NCBI GenBank assembly: GCA_951813075.1
Contig: OX638343.1
Span: 2,993,999 to 3,057,998, forward strand
Direction: 5' to 3'
Source: Arenicellales bacterium
Lineage (GTDB): Bacteria > Pseudomonadota > Gammaproteobacteria > Arenicellales > JAJDZL01
DNA: 64,000 nt
The number at the start of each line of letters is the position of its first letter. The stretch's first letter is position 1. Positions 9,258-18,099 of this stretch are shown piece after piece. The position numbers and the translations under genes were made by a program. The notes beneath the pieces are model-generated. The model was not told where the DNA came from, did not search any database, and saw only the letters and a program-made list of their open reading frames with translations.

Positions 9258-10448
9258 GTGAGCAAATCTTGGACACAATTGGATGGTGTCGAGCAGATCC
9301 TGCCGTACGATGGCTGGGAGATCGAGCAGTTAAGACGAAAGATTCTTGACTGTCTGCATTGCAACGGCTACGAATTGGTGATTCCACCGCTGGCCGACTT
9401 TGTTGAATCACTCCTTGGTGGCACAGATGCGGATCTTGATGTGCTGACGGTCAAGGCGCCGGATCACGTCAGCGGTCGACTATTCGGAATCCGTGCGGAT
9501 ATGACACCTCAAGTCGCCCGAATGGCAGCACTTCATCTGCCCGTGCAGGATTCTGTCGTGAGACTGTGCTATTTGGGTTCCGCACTACTGGCTCGATCGC
9601 CAAGTGTCGGCACAAGCCGCGAAATTCTACAATTCGGTGCTGAGCTGTTTGGATCCTCTGAATTGGAATCCGACTGCGAGATTATCCGTTTGATGGTCGA
9701 TTCGCTCCACATTGCAGGATTTGAATCGCTCTCTGTATCGCTTGGGCATGTCGGGATCATCGAGGAATTATTCTCTGTATTGGATATCCAGAAATCTCTT
9801 GAAAATGACATTCTTGATGCGCTCAAGAAAAAATCCATCCCCGACCTCAAACGATTGTCTGCAACGGGTGCTCTGTCGGAGGAGGCACGGGCTGTGTTCA
9901 GTGAACTTACAAGACTCAACGGTGACGCGAAGATGATCAGTCAAGCGAAGTATTTGTTGAGTGGCATAAGCGAGCGAACTGATGCATTGCTGGCTGAGTT
10001 CGATCGCGTGGTGAACTGGATACTCAATGAATTACCGAATATAGCCTGTCATGTAGATTGTGCGCTCATTGGCAGTTATCGATACCATACCGGTATCATA
10101 TTTTCCGCATATGGTCCTGGATACGGCCAGGCATTGGCAAAGGGGGGCCGCTATGACCGTGTCCTGTCAACGTATGGGAATCCCTGTCCGGCAACCGGAT
10201 TCAGTGGTGACCTCCGACTGCTGAGTCGTGATGTGCGAGGAAAACGCCGAAAGGGAATCTTGGTTTCTCGTGGTGAGCGGGTATCTGAAGCACTAATTTC
10301 TGAACTGATTGAAGATGGTGATCGAGTCATTCGTCAGATGCCCGGACAGCCGCGAGCGTCATTGCTCGCGAATTGCGACCGGCAACTCGTGAAACGAAAA
10401 GGCGAATGGGTCGTCATTCCTATAGACGTTGAAGGTGATGTAAGTTGA
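9258..10448 (+). CDS. hisZ: ATP phosphoribosyltransferase regulatory subunit HisZ
   Basis: HisZ is a catalytically inactive relative of histidyl-tRNA synthetase that activates short-form HisG at the first step of histidine synthesis. It has class II synthetase-like motifs GIRADMTPQVAR (motif 2 region) and GPGYGQALAKGGRYD. The GTG at 9258 gives 396 residues, close to family length. A TTG 60 nt upstream would add 20 unlikely residues. hisG is not in the window. hisZ just before purA is common in non-enteric gammaproteobacteria, and the stop overlaps the purA start. Confidence 0.9.
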   Translation: MSKSWTQLDGVEQILPYDGWEIEQLRRKILDCLHCNGYELVIPPLADFVESLLGGTDADLDVLTVKAPDHVSGRLFGIRADMTPQVARMAALHLPVQDSVVRLCYLGSALLARSPSVGTSREILQFGAELFGSSELESDCEIIRLMVDSLHIAGFESLSVSLGHVGIIEELFSVLDIQKSLENDILDALKKKSIPDLKRLSATGALSEEARAVFSELTRLNGDAKMISQAKYLLSGISERTDALLAEFDRVVNWILNELPNIACHVDCALIGSYRYHTGIIFSAYGPGYGQALAKGGRYDRVLSTYGNPCPATGFSGDLRLLSRDVRGKRRKGILVSRGERVSEALISELIEDGDRVIRQMPGQPRASLLANCDRQLVKRKGEWVVIPIDVEGDVS

Positions 10449-11746
10449 CTATTCAGACTCTGGCGATTGTCGGCGGACAGTGGGGTGACGAAGGCAAGGG
10501 AAAGATTGTTGACTGCCTGAGTGCTCGCACGGATGCGGTAGTGCGATTTCAGGGAGGACACAACGCGGGCCATACTTTGGTTTCGGACAATCGAAAGGTT
10601 GTTGTTCACCTGATCCCAGCCGGCATACTTCACCAGCATGTGCGGGCATTCATTGGTAACGGCGTTGTTCTATCCCTGGATGCACTCCAAAAAGAGATGA
10701 GCAGCGTAGCAGAACATGCCCGGGATTTGTCAGAACGCCTGCGAATCAGTGAGGACTGTACATTGCTTCTTCCCAGCCATGCCGCCTTGGACCAAGCACG
10801 CGAATCAAGCAAGGGAAAACGTGCGATTGGCACCACCAGCCGCGGTATTGGTCCCGCCTACGAAGACAAGATTGCTCGTCGTGGCATCAAAGTGCATGAT
10901 CTACTCAACGCCAACATATTGTCAGAAAAGGTGACAGTTTTGTTGGATTATCACAACTTTCTGCTCAGTGAGCGATATGGTGCCCCGCAAGTTGATGCTG
11001 GTGACGTTCTCGATTTTCTTTCGGGTGCAGCCGAGTGGGTAACTCCAATGATTACGGATGTCAGCTCCGATGTAAGCAAATTGATTGACGAAGGTAAGAG
11101 AGTGCTCTTTGAAGGTGCACAGGGTGTACTGTTGGATATTGATCACGGGACTTACCCCTATGTGACCTCATCGAATACTGGAACCGGTGCGATTGCAACC
11201 GGTGGCGGCATTCCCGTTTCTCGGGTGAACCATGTCATGGCAATCATCAAGGCCTACACGACCCGAGTCGGCGCCGGACCATTTCCGACTGAGTTGAATG
11301 ATGAAACAGGGCAGCGCATCGCTGAACGAGGAGCGGAATTCGGCGCAACGACAGGACGTCCTCGTCGTTGCGGATGGTTTGACGCGGTGACCGTTCGTCG
11401 CGCCCATCAGTTGAATGATTTCGATGGTGTGTGTATTACCAAACTCGATGTATTGGACGGGTTTGACACTATAAAGATCTGTACCGATTATCGAGTCCGG
11501 GACACTGTCAGCAACAATATGTCATGCAATGCGAAGAATCTCGGCGAATGTGAACCGATTTACGAAGAAATACCCGGATGGAATGAATCGACGCTCGGAA
11601 CCACACGCTACGCTGATTTGCCCCGAAATGCGAAGAAATATCTGGATAGTATTGCAGAGCTGTGTGGCGTACCAATAGACATAATTTCAACAGGACCTGA
11701 ACGTAAACACACAATTTTCAATGAGGCTCTTGCGAATTGGATTTGA
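10445..11746 (+). CDS. purA: Adenylosuccinate synthetase
   Basis: PurA joins IMP and aspartate using GTP, the first committed step to AMP. The start is TTG at 10445, overlapping the hisZ stop by 4 nt. The GTP-binding GQWGDEGKGKIVD is at about 11-23, followed by QGGHNAGHT, TSRGIGPAYEDK, GATTGRPRRCGW and the C-terminal STGPERKHTI. Length of 433 residues is normal. Confidence 0.96.
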   Translation: MTIQTLAIVGGQWGDEGKGKIVDCLSARTDAVVRFQGGHNAGHTLVSDNRKVVVHLIPAGILHQHVRAFIGNGVVLSLDALQKEMSSVAEHARDLSERLRISEDCTLLLPSHAALDQARESSKGKRAIGTTSRGIGPAYEDKIARRGIKVHDLLNANILSEKVTVLLDYHNFLLSERYGAPQVDAGDVLDFLSGAAEWVTPMITDVSSDVSKLIDEGKRVLFEGAQGVLLDIDHGTYPYVTSSNTGTGAIATGGGIPVSRVNHVMAIIKAYTTRVGAGPFPTELNDETGQRIAERGAEFGATTGRPRRCGWFDAVTVRRAHQLNDFDGVCITKLDVLDGFDTIKICTDYRVRDTVSNNMSCNAKNLGECEPIYEEIPGWNESTLGTTRYADLPRNAKKYLDSIAELCGVPIDIISTGPERKHTIFNEALANWI

Positions 11747-12217
11747 ACAACCTTGGTAACTGACTTCTTGATTATCGACAGATAGTGGACATGATTTTCT
11801 GCTTGAGAAATACCGGCTAATCCAACTCGAAGCACGCTTGTCATCAAACTTGAGCAACATTACAACGGACTTATCAGAACCGGTAGTCAAGGGAATAAAA
11901 AATTGGCTTCAGAAAATCCACGAAAGTAATCTGAGCATAAATTGAAGCGCATGGGTATTGAACGCCCAAATCGCGGCCTCCGCGTTTCAGATTCGTTACT
12001 TACGATAGATACAGACACTCATATCCACTTTTTCCGGTTTCGCGATACGGAAAGTGTTTATTGGTATGAGAAACTCCCGAATTCGAATAAATCATGATTC
12101 GCGCTTGTCTGCTTAGTGGCTTGCTTTGAAATTCTTATCGCCATTTATCAGCGATTGACGGTTCAAAGTTTGAAAGGGACATCAAAGCTGACAACCACAT
12201 TGCGCAGCGTATCCCAG
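11747..12217. other. Gap of 471 bp without a recognised gene
   Basis: No gene is supported. Two adjacent open stretches on the plus strand were noticed. One runs from 11772 to 11945, 57 codons with no ATG. The other runs from 11951 to 12097, 48 codons starting with ATG. Neither resembles a known family and neither has a good ribosome-binding site. They could be remnants of a lost gene. Confidence 0.5.
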
Positions 12218-12685
12218 TCAAATGACAATCTTATCCTTGACTAGTATTTGGCCGCCTTTTCGGATGTGAGCACGTAAACCGGCTCGGTGCAACCACTGTT
12301 TGACAAGTTTTGGATTACCTGTCAATTCGCTAAGATAGGCGCATGGCTCACACAACCGAACTCCAGTCAGTGTTACTTCGCCAACATTGAAAGTCTTGCC
12401 AACCAAACTGTTCAGATCAACATTACGCGTCACAATGTTCCTTCGAGATTGCGAGAATTCAAGCTCAATATCGTGCTTCTGCCTGAGTTCCTCAAAAGCT
12501 TCCGCCTCGATCAACGTAACTTCCTGATCAGGCTCAATCTCCGGCTTTGAGAATGTTCCTCTCAATGAATAGTATCGATCTCCCATCAAGCCTCGATCTT
12601 CAACAGCGGTGACTGAATCAACAGAATTCATTTCTCCACCGAGTTCAGGAGTCGTGAAGATCTTCAGTACAATTCCCGTCGTCAT
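12218..12685 (-). CDS. MOSC domain protein
   Basis: This 155-residue stand-alone MOSC (molybdenum cofactor sulfurase C-terminal) domain protein has the family pattern GLMGDRYY, then SRRNIVTRNVDLNSLVG, and a conserved cysteine pair in LCEPCAYL near 112-115. It ends with LRAHIRKGG. MOSC proteins are thought to carry sulfur or bind a metal-sulfur cofactor; the substrate here is unknown. It is a lone gene on the minus strand between purA and an uncharacterised plus-strand group. Confidence 0.85.
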   Translation of the reverse strand: MTTGIVLKIFTTPELGGEMNSVDSVTAVEDRGLMGDRYYSLRGTFSKPEIEPDQEVTLIEAEAFEELRQKHDIELEFSQSRRNIVTRNVDLNSLVGKTFNVGEVTLTGVRLCEPCAYLSELTGNPKLVKQWLHRAGLRAHIRKGGQILVKDKIVI

Positions 12686-12852
12686 TTCAATTTTACCTAT
12701 GAATTAGATAGTCGGTTAAATTACGCCACAGTAGTATACATTTTGTTTGTCTGCAATCGATTCACTATCAAACTCGACTCAATATATTGTGAAGCACGAT
12801 GGGTTTCAGAGTAACATTTAGACATTGAGAGAAACTATTCACAGTAACTTGA

Positions 12853-13389
12853 ATGGGTCTATTCAGGGGAATCGTTCTATTTTCCGCTAATCGGTTGTTG
12901 CATCTATTCAACCTCGCGTTCGGTAATCTTTCACCTCGAAAGAAATTGACTGACAAGGAAAATCAGAGTTACGAGAGAGTTCGTCATATGGACGAGAATC
13001 TTCCTGAGGATATCGAAGACGTTCTTGAACTCTCAGCATTATTGGAAATCAGAGAGTACGATCTATTTGGACTGGCGTACCATTGGTGGTTTGGACGCCT
13101 GCCGAATAAAAGGGTATTGGAGACACATTTTGTCAGGTATATGTTTAACAAGATTGTTCCACATTGGATGAGACACTACAGCAGGATGTTACTTGACCTT
13201 CGCGAACAGGGCATCTTGGATCGAGAAAAATTGGGCATTAGCAGATTGCCTAATGCAACCCCTCAATCCGTTCGAGCCGGGCTTCGATATACAGTAATTT
13301 TATTCTCCATATTGGGATTGCTGATTTTGATTGCAGAATTGGCGGTGCAGTTCAGTGTACTCCCCTGCATGTTTCCTCCGTGCTACTGA
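12853..13389 (+). CDS. Uncharacterised protein with C-terminal membrane segment
   Basis: The family is not recognised. The 178-residue frame has a hydrophobic N-terminal stretch (residues 5-25), an acidic, aromatic-rich middle (LAYHWWFGRLPNKRV) and a strong membrane segment at about 148-170 ending near a cysteine/proline tail. An alternative ATG at 12988 has a purine-rich GAGAGAG before it and would give 133 residues without the N-terminal hydrophobic stretch. The following two reading frames also encode membrane proteins. Confidence 0.65.
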   Translation: MGLFRGIVLFSANRLLHLFNLAFGNLSPRKKLTDKENQSYERVRHMDENLPEDIEDVLELSALLEIREYDLFGLAYHWWFGRLPNKRVLETHFVRYMFNKIVPHWMRHYSRMLLDLREQGILDREKLGISRLPNATPQSVRAGLRYTVILFSILGLLILIAELAVQFSVLPCMFPPCY

Positions 13390-13405
13390 TTACACTGACT
13401 AGTCA

Positions 13406-13570
13406 ATGGATATTATTTTCTTGATCATCACAGGCGTAGTGGCTGTACATGCACTCACACATCGAACGGACGAGGGCGAAAGAGATACAGTACGCCTGCT
13501 ATTTGGATGTATTGCGCTTCTGTTTTTCTTTCGGGTCTTGTTTGTCGATGTTCTCGAGGTCTGGAACTAG
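13406..13570 (+). CDS. Small membrane protein, 54 residues
   Basis: ATG at 13406 to TAG at 13570 encodes two hydrophobic segments (about 2-15 and 31-48) joined by a hydrophilic THRTDEGERDTVR loop. It begins 16 nt after the preceding gene on the same strand. The balanced hairpin-like layout resembles a real small membrane protein, but no family is recognised and no good ribosome-binding site is seen. Confidence 0.5.
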   Translation: MDIIFLIITGVVAVHALTHRTDEGERDTVRLLFGCIALLFFFRVLFVDVLEVWN

Positions 13571-13643
13571 TTTGCATCGCTGATTTTCCAGCGAAAATCG
13601 AGTCCATTAATCTTTTCTGCCCAGTCGCGGGAGTAGCCAACCA

Positions 13644-14219
13644 TTGGATACCGGAACGCACATCGTAGCTAATCTACTGGTGCAGAGTCGTCGCTCAAAA
13701 CCACGTCTTTTTGTCGCGGTCGCGTTAGGCGCAATGATTCCCGATCTTCCCATAATCATCTTTTACGCTTGGGAGTCCTTGTTCGCCGGGTATTCGGAAC
13801 ATGTTATCTGGACGCAACGTTATTTCCTTCCAGGCTGGCAGAATTTTATTGATGTTTTCAATTCAATTCCCTTGATAACGGTGGTGTTGATTGTTGCAGC
13901 AGCCATGCGTATGAAATGGCTGCCTGTCATTCTGACTGGAATGTTGTTGCACATTCTATTGGATATCCCGTTCCACAACGATGACGCACATCGACACTTC
14001 TATCCTTTGTCAGATTGGAAGTTTGTCAGTCCTATCTCCTATTGGGACCCTCGCTACCACGGCGACATCATGGCTGTTGTTCAGATTGCAATCATGGCCG
14101 TAGGATTGGTCTGGCTCTGGATACGACACACGGGTAGGTTTGAGAAATGGATGATTGCCCTGATGGCCATCGCGTATGTTGGTTTTATAATTTTCGTCCA
14201 AATGGTGTGGGCCGCCTGA
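13644..14219 (+). CDS. Predicted integral membrane metal-dependent hydrolase (YdjM/DUF457-like)
   Basis: The 191-residue protein starts with TTG at 13644. It has DTGTHIVANLL at the N-terminus, PDLPII, and HILLDIPFHNDDAH in the middle, with four to five hydrophobic segments. The His/Asp pattern within membrane helices matches the LexA-induced YdjM and zinc phospholipase C-like membrane hydrolases. Activity in that group is mostly inferred. No functional partner is evident. Confidence 0.65.
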   Translation: MDTGTHIVANLLVQSRRSKPRLFVAVALGAMIPDLPIIIFYAWESLFAGYSEHVIWTQRYFLPGWQNFIDVFNSIPLITVVLIVAAAMRMKWLPVILTGMLLHILLDIPFHNDDAHRHFYPLSDWKFVSPISYWDPRYHGDIMAVVQIAIMAVGLVWLWIRHTGRFEKWMIALMAIAYVGFIIFVQMVWAA

Positions 14220-14236
14220 GTGGCGAGGGATTACAT

Positions 14237-14815
14237 CTATTTCTTATACGACCGCTGTTCGGAATCAATTTCCGGAACCTTGAGAATGCGTTCGGATTCC
14301 GGTTTCTCAAGTTCTGCAGCGATGTAGGCAGCTCGCTCCGCTATTCCCGGCGGCCGTTCGGGTTGATTTCTCAAAAACCGTGTCAACCAGTGCGGGCCTT
14401 CGGCGATTTCGGGATCCAACTGAAGCGCGACAACATAATCCTGCAATGCCAATTCGTGATTCCCCATCCGGTCATGCAGAATACCCCGATTGGCATAGGT
14501 TCCGGCGAAATCCGGTTCAAGAGCAATGGCCTCATCGAACATCAAAAGTGCATCTCCAAACCGTCCGAGTTGCATAAGTGAACGTGCCCGTCCTCTCATA
14601 GCATGGATATGGTTGGGATCCTCGCGTAGCGCATCTTCGTACGCTACCAGTGCACGTTCATAAGTCGCATCCTCAAACAACTTGTTCGCCGCGTGATACT
14701 CTGTATCTCCTGGTTTGCGCTCACTGAAAAAGCCATCATAGATTCCCCATGCGAGCCAACCCAATGCCAACACAATAGCTGTGTACTTGAGAAATTGATA
14801 TAGGCGTGGATCCAC
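14237..14815 (-). CDS. Membrane-anchored TPR protein
   Basis: From GTG at 14815 this encodes 192 residues. A membrane segment (about 8-28, LKYTAIVLALGWLAWGIY) is followed by three tetratricopeptide repeats: around NKLFEDATYERALVAYEDAL, then ARSLMQLGRFGDALLMFDEA, then RGILHDRMGNHELALQDYVV. TPR domains mediate protein-protein contacts; the partner is unknown. The longer frame from 14878 overlaps the preceding gene. The two minus-strand genes are 7 nt apart and probably form one operon. Confidence 0.75.
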   Translation of the reverse strand: MDPRLYQFLKYTAIVLALGWLAWGIYDGFFSERKPGDTEYHAANKLFEDATYERALVAYEDALREDPNHIHAMRGRARSLMQLGRFGDALLMFDEAIALEPDFAGTYANRGILHDRMGNHELALQDYVVALQLDPEIAEGPHWLTRFLRNQPERPPGIAERAAYIAAELEKPESERILKVPEIDSEQRSYKK

Positions 14816-14822
14816 GTTTGAG

Positions 14823-15056
14823 TCAACCCATATCCAACAGGCGGTAGTTGAATAGCAAGGAAAATGCCAGACAGACAATGATCGCTACGAAATACGCGCG
14901 TTTTTTCTGGCCCTGCATTTCTTCCGGGGAAAGATTTTTTTGAAGTTTTCGTTGCAGTCTTCGGACGCTCACTGTCCAGATCAGTTGTCCGACGGGATAC
15001 AGCAGGGCGGCTGTTAGTGCGATTACCCAAAGGTAATATGACGTCAATGAAGACAT
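14823..15056 (-). CDS. Small conserved-looking membrane protein, 77 residues
   Basis: It has two hydrophobic segments (about 6-28 and 55-72) flanking a basic linker (VRRLQRKLQKN) and a KKRAYF motif. It lies directly upstream of the TPR gene on the same strand. No function can be assigned. The topology suggests an inner-membrane accessory subunit. Confidence 0.6.
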   Translation of the reverse strand: MSSLTSYYLWVIALTAALLYPVGQLIWTVSVRRLQRKLQKNLSPEEMQGQKKRAYFVAIIVCLAFSLLFNYRLLDMG

Positions 15057-15117
15057 TTCGGTGGAGTATGACCTGATGATCAGCTGTGGAATTAATCGTG
15101 TTCGGTCAAATTATAAA

Positions 15118-15143
15118 AAAAGGGAGGATTGCTCCTCCCTTTT
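15118..15143 (-). terminator. Rho-independent terminator after the symporter gene
   Basis: AAAAGGGAGGA (15118-15128), loop TTGC, and TCCTCCCTTTT (15133-15143) form a perfect 11-bp stem. Read on the minus strand it ends in a T run, 19 bp after the symporter stop. It could also act weakly in the plus direction. Confidence 0.88.
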
Positions 15144-15161
15144 CTATAGAATAATTGCTGG

Positions 15162-17123
15162 TTAAGCTTGCGATTCCTGAGTGTCTCCAATATCTTCGTG
15201 AAGTACCTCAATTTCGCTTTCCTGCAAGGTGGACATTTCCATCTTGTAAGCGAGAAACCACATCATGCCAACACCGAGCACCCACCAGAGAATCTGCCAC
15301 GCCCAGATTGAAGGCATTCCAAACAGCCATGTAGCAGCATCGTTGGGGTTGCCGAAAATTGTGTTTCCGATCACCGCACCTGGACCGATTCCGAAGAAGA
15401 ACCAAACCAGTGTGATAATCCACGCGACGGGAAGCATTCCTCGCTTGGCCGCGGACAGTCCCGCATGTTCCGCCAAGAAGTTGTGATACTTCATCTTGTG
15501 TGCATTGTCGGCTTTATTCTGAGTCATCGCCGAAATAATTATGGCGATACCCAGATTGAAGATGATTCCCCAGCCAGCTGAGTGAATCGTCCACGGCCAC
15601 CTGCCCCAAGGAGTGAAGCCGATAATCTCTCCGATATTCTGTCCGACTTGTTCAGTACAGACAACAACCACCAGCCCGACGACAAGTCCGATATTGATAC
15701 CGAGTCGTGTCAACCACGGGAAGTAACAGACGGCGAGCAAAGCAGGCCACATCTGAAATCCGAATGCGACTGCCAGACCGCCCAGCAGAACCAGCGCATC
15801 TGTGGATGTCGTCGCTACAACAAGTGCGGCAAGAACGATGATGCCAACACCGATTCGGCCAAACAGTTTCTGCTGACTGTGTGTGACATTCGGCATGATG
15901 AAGTGCTTGAGCAAATCACGTGTAAGCATCGCTCCGGCAGTTGACATATATGCCGCTCCGGTTGACTGCATTGCAGCCAATGCGCATACCGACAACAACC
16001 CGACAAGCCATGGTGCGGTTTCCTGCATTACTCTGATCAACTGTGGCACCAGCATTCCTTGCTTACCAGCTGAGTCCATCAGATCCTTACCACCTAAACC
16101 AGCCTGGAGAACATTATTGGCCGCGTCAGGATATGCCGCGAGATACGCTGTATCGGCACCAAGGAAATGTCCGCCCATGCCCTGCATGGCGGTAAAGAAA
16201 AATAGAATGAATCCAATTCCGAGTGACGAAGCCCAAACCTGCTGAGGAGCGAACGGCTTGGGATCGTGATTCGAAAAAGCCCACATTGAGAACGCCGGAG
16301 AGGATTGAATTCCCATCAAGGCGAACATGTAGGACAAAATCATAATTCCGGTCCAGGCACCACCGACTGCTGCCGGTCCAGACGAGACAAATTGAATTAC
16401 ACCAGGTATTGCGATGTAATGACTGTATCCATCTGGGGTACGTTTCTGGTCCAAAGCGGCAAGATTTGCGATACCTTCGTTCAGCTCAGTCCATCCGCCG
16501 ACAAGATTCAGCGAAATAATTCCGATGACTACGATGCCCAACGCGAGCAGTATGCACTGCAAGGTATCGACGTAAGCCACAGCTCTCAATCCGCCTGACG
16601 CGACATAGATGAACACAATTGCGGAAAGCAGCCACATACCAACGTTGATCCCCAACGCACCATCTGTAAGAACGTTGAACAAGAATCCCGAAGCTCTCAA
16701 CTGAATTCCGAGATAGGGAACCGAGAAGCACAGTGCAACAAGAACGACTAGAATTCGAATAAGATCGGATTTGAAATAGTGCGACAGCATTTCACCGGGT
16801 GTTACGAATCCAAATCGTTTCCCCAGCATCCACTGTCGTTTCAAAAAGATCACACCTGTGAACGGAATCGTAATTGCATAGAAAGAGGCGTAGGCGTACT
16901 GAAATCCATCTCGATACAGCAGACCCGGATGGCCCATGAACGTCCATCCAGAAAATGACGTAGCCGTCGCTGCCAGTACGAATACCCACAAGGATAAGCG
17001 TCGGCCTGCTATGAAATAATCACTTGCAGTTTGGGCCGACATCGCCCCCCTGATGCCCCAGTATATGCAGTAGACCCAATATAGGACTACAAAAATAAAC
17101 AACCAGACAATTTTGGCATCCAA
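15162..17123 (-). CDS. Sodium:solute symporter (SSS family)
   Basis: The 653-residue inner-membrane protein has about 14 hydrophobic segments. The N-terminal SDYFIAGRRLSLWVF followed by ATATSFSGWTFMG is the classic start of SSS transporters such as PutP and PanF. The STAGAMLTRDLLKHF stretch corresponds to the sodium-site helix. The start is TTG at 17123, preceded by GTGAGG on the minus strand. The substrate cannot be inferred from the sequence. The gene stands alone, with a strong terminator downstream. Confidence 0.9.
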   Translation of the reverse strand: MDAKIVWLFIFVVLYWVYCIYWGIRGAMSAQTASDYFIAGRRLSLWVFVLAATATSFSGWTFMGHPGLLYRDGFQYAYASFYAITIPFTGVIFLKRQWMLGKRFGFVTPGEMLSHYFKSDLIRILVVLVALCFSVPYLGIQLRASGFLFNVLTDGALGINVGMWLLSAIVFIYVASGGLRAVAYVDTLQCILLALGIVVIGIISLNLVGGWTELNEGIANLAALDQKRTPDGYSHYIAIPGVIQFVSSGPAAVGGAWTGIMILSYMFALMGIQSSPAFSMWAFSNHDPKPFAPQQVWASSLGIGFILFFFTAMQGMGGHFLGADTAYLAAYPDAANNVLQAGLGGKDLMDSAGKQGMLVPQLIRVMQETAPWLVGLLSVCALAAMQSTGAAYMSTAGAMLTRDLLKHFIMPNVTHSQQKLFGRIGVGIIVLAALVVATTSTDALVLLGGLAVAFGFQMWPALLAVCYFPWLTRLGINIGLVVGLVVVVCTEQVGQNIGEIIGFTPWGRWPWTIHSAGWGIIFNLGIAIIISAMTQNKADNAHKMKYHNFLAEHAGLSAAKRGMLPVAWIITLVWFFFGIGPGAVIGNTIFGNPNDAATWLFGMPSIWAWQILWWVLGVGMMWFLAYKMEMSTLQESEIEVLHEDIGDTQESQA

Positions 17124-17755
17124 TTTAATTTACCTCACTAAATTGTGATAGCGAATCAATTCGCTGTATAGGTTTTTATTGGTTATTAAGATGTGCATTT
17201 TGCATAATCTGACAAATTATAGATTAATTCGGAATTGTCATTGTTGGAAAAACCAGTTTCAGTGTCTTGTATGCAGAAACTGTCGCGAAAGAATTTCAAG
17301 GACTTATAGGTGCCTGGCAATATATTTCTATCGTCAGATTCTGTTGCCGACGTTATGCCACACGGTAGCCGGCACTATTCCCGGTGACTGGCTCGCAGAT
17401 AAAGATAATTCTTCGCTGCCCCTTTCTATTCACTGCACTTTACCTTGATCCCTCATAGCAGTCTGGAAATATTGATCTCACCGACTTGTATGCGTATGAC
17501 GTGCTGTTGACAAACTCAGTTTTCAGGTTATCGAATTTGAATACGGTTCCAGTTGAGGGATGGGTAGTTAGTTCGCGAAATAAGTCGACGTTTCTAAACA
17601 GTCTATTCATCGCAGTTAGCTGGTGGCGGTTTTGAGAATCCAAGTTGCCTACCTAACCTCAAAAATCTGGTTATATAATTGCACTTCGCCGCACCCGAAT
17701 AGCGATCAAGTGGCAGTTTCTCAGAATCGTTCAAATTAATTCGGGATCAAACTAT
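17124..17755. other. Gap of 632 bp between symporter and tRNA-Leu
   Basis: No coding region is supported. A TATAAT at 17674-17679 lies about 77 bp before the tRNA but has no convincing -35 box at a normal distance. The part next to 17123 must hold the symporter promoter; none could be singled out. Confidence 0.5.
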
Positions 17756-17843
17756 GCCGAGGTGGCGAAATTGGCAGACGCGCTAGCTTCAGGTGCTAGT
17801 GGGGTTAATCCCCGTGGAGGTTCAAGTCCTCTCCTCGGCACCA
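17756..17843 (+). tRNA. tRNA-Leu (anticodon CAG)
   Basis: The acceptor arms GCCGAGG (17756-17762) and CCTCGGC (17833-17839) pair fully, with discriminator A and an encoded CCA (17841-17843). The anticodon stem CTAGC/GCTAG encloses loop TTCAGGT with anticodon CAG at 17790-17792. A long variable arm (GGGGTTAATCCCC) is typical of leucine tRNAs, and the T loop is TTCAAGT. Confidence 0.97.
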
Positions 17844-17859
17844 TTTCCATAATCCACGA

Positions 17860-18010
17860 CAGTGCAATGGCATTCCGCAGGGGTGTCCGATCTCTTCGTT
17901 GCTGAGCAATATCTGCATGCGCCGTTTCATGCTGGGCTGGAAACAGTTGGGTTAGACCCAAAGGTTTGATGTGCAGATTGTCAAGGACACCTCTATTTAC
18001 CATGAAATTT
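17860..18010 (+). pseudogene. Reverse transcriptase fragment (group II intron type)
   Basis: The frame at 17866 reads NGIPQGCPISSLLSN then ICMRRFMLGWKQLG, followed by an in-frame stop and QRFDVQIVK. This matches the GTPQG..ISPLLANIYMRRF..GWK region just before the catalytic YADD box of group II intron reverse transcriptases. Only about 45 codons survive, with a stop inside, so it is a dead fragment. It begins 17 nt after the CCA of tRNA-Leu and marks past insertion beside that tRNA. Confidence 0.75.
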
Positions 18011-18099
18011 GGCAGCGATAGAGTGCCAGATGATATTTTTTGAAATCTTTGACACTTTCAATTCGATTATTTGAGATTTTCGTCGTCTGCATCCGATTT

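Noticed and set aside
14147..14581. 144-codon plus-strand frame
   Set aside because: It is antisense to the TPR gene and has no family features.
17644..17679. TTGCCT and TATAAT as a tRNA-Leu promoter
   Set aside because: The spacer is 23 bp, too long for a sigma70 promoter.
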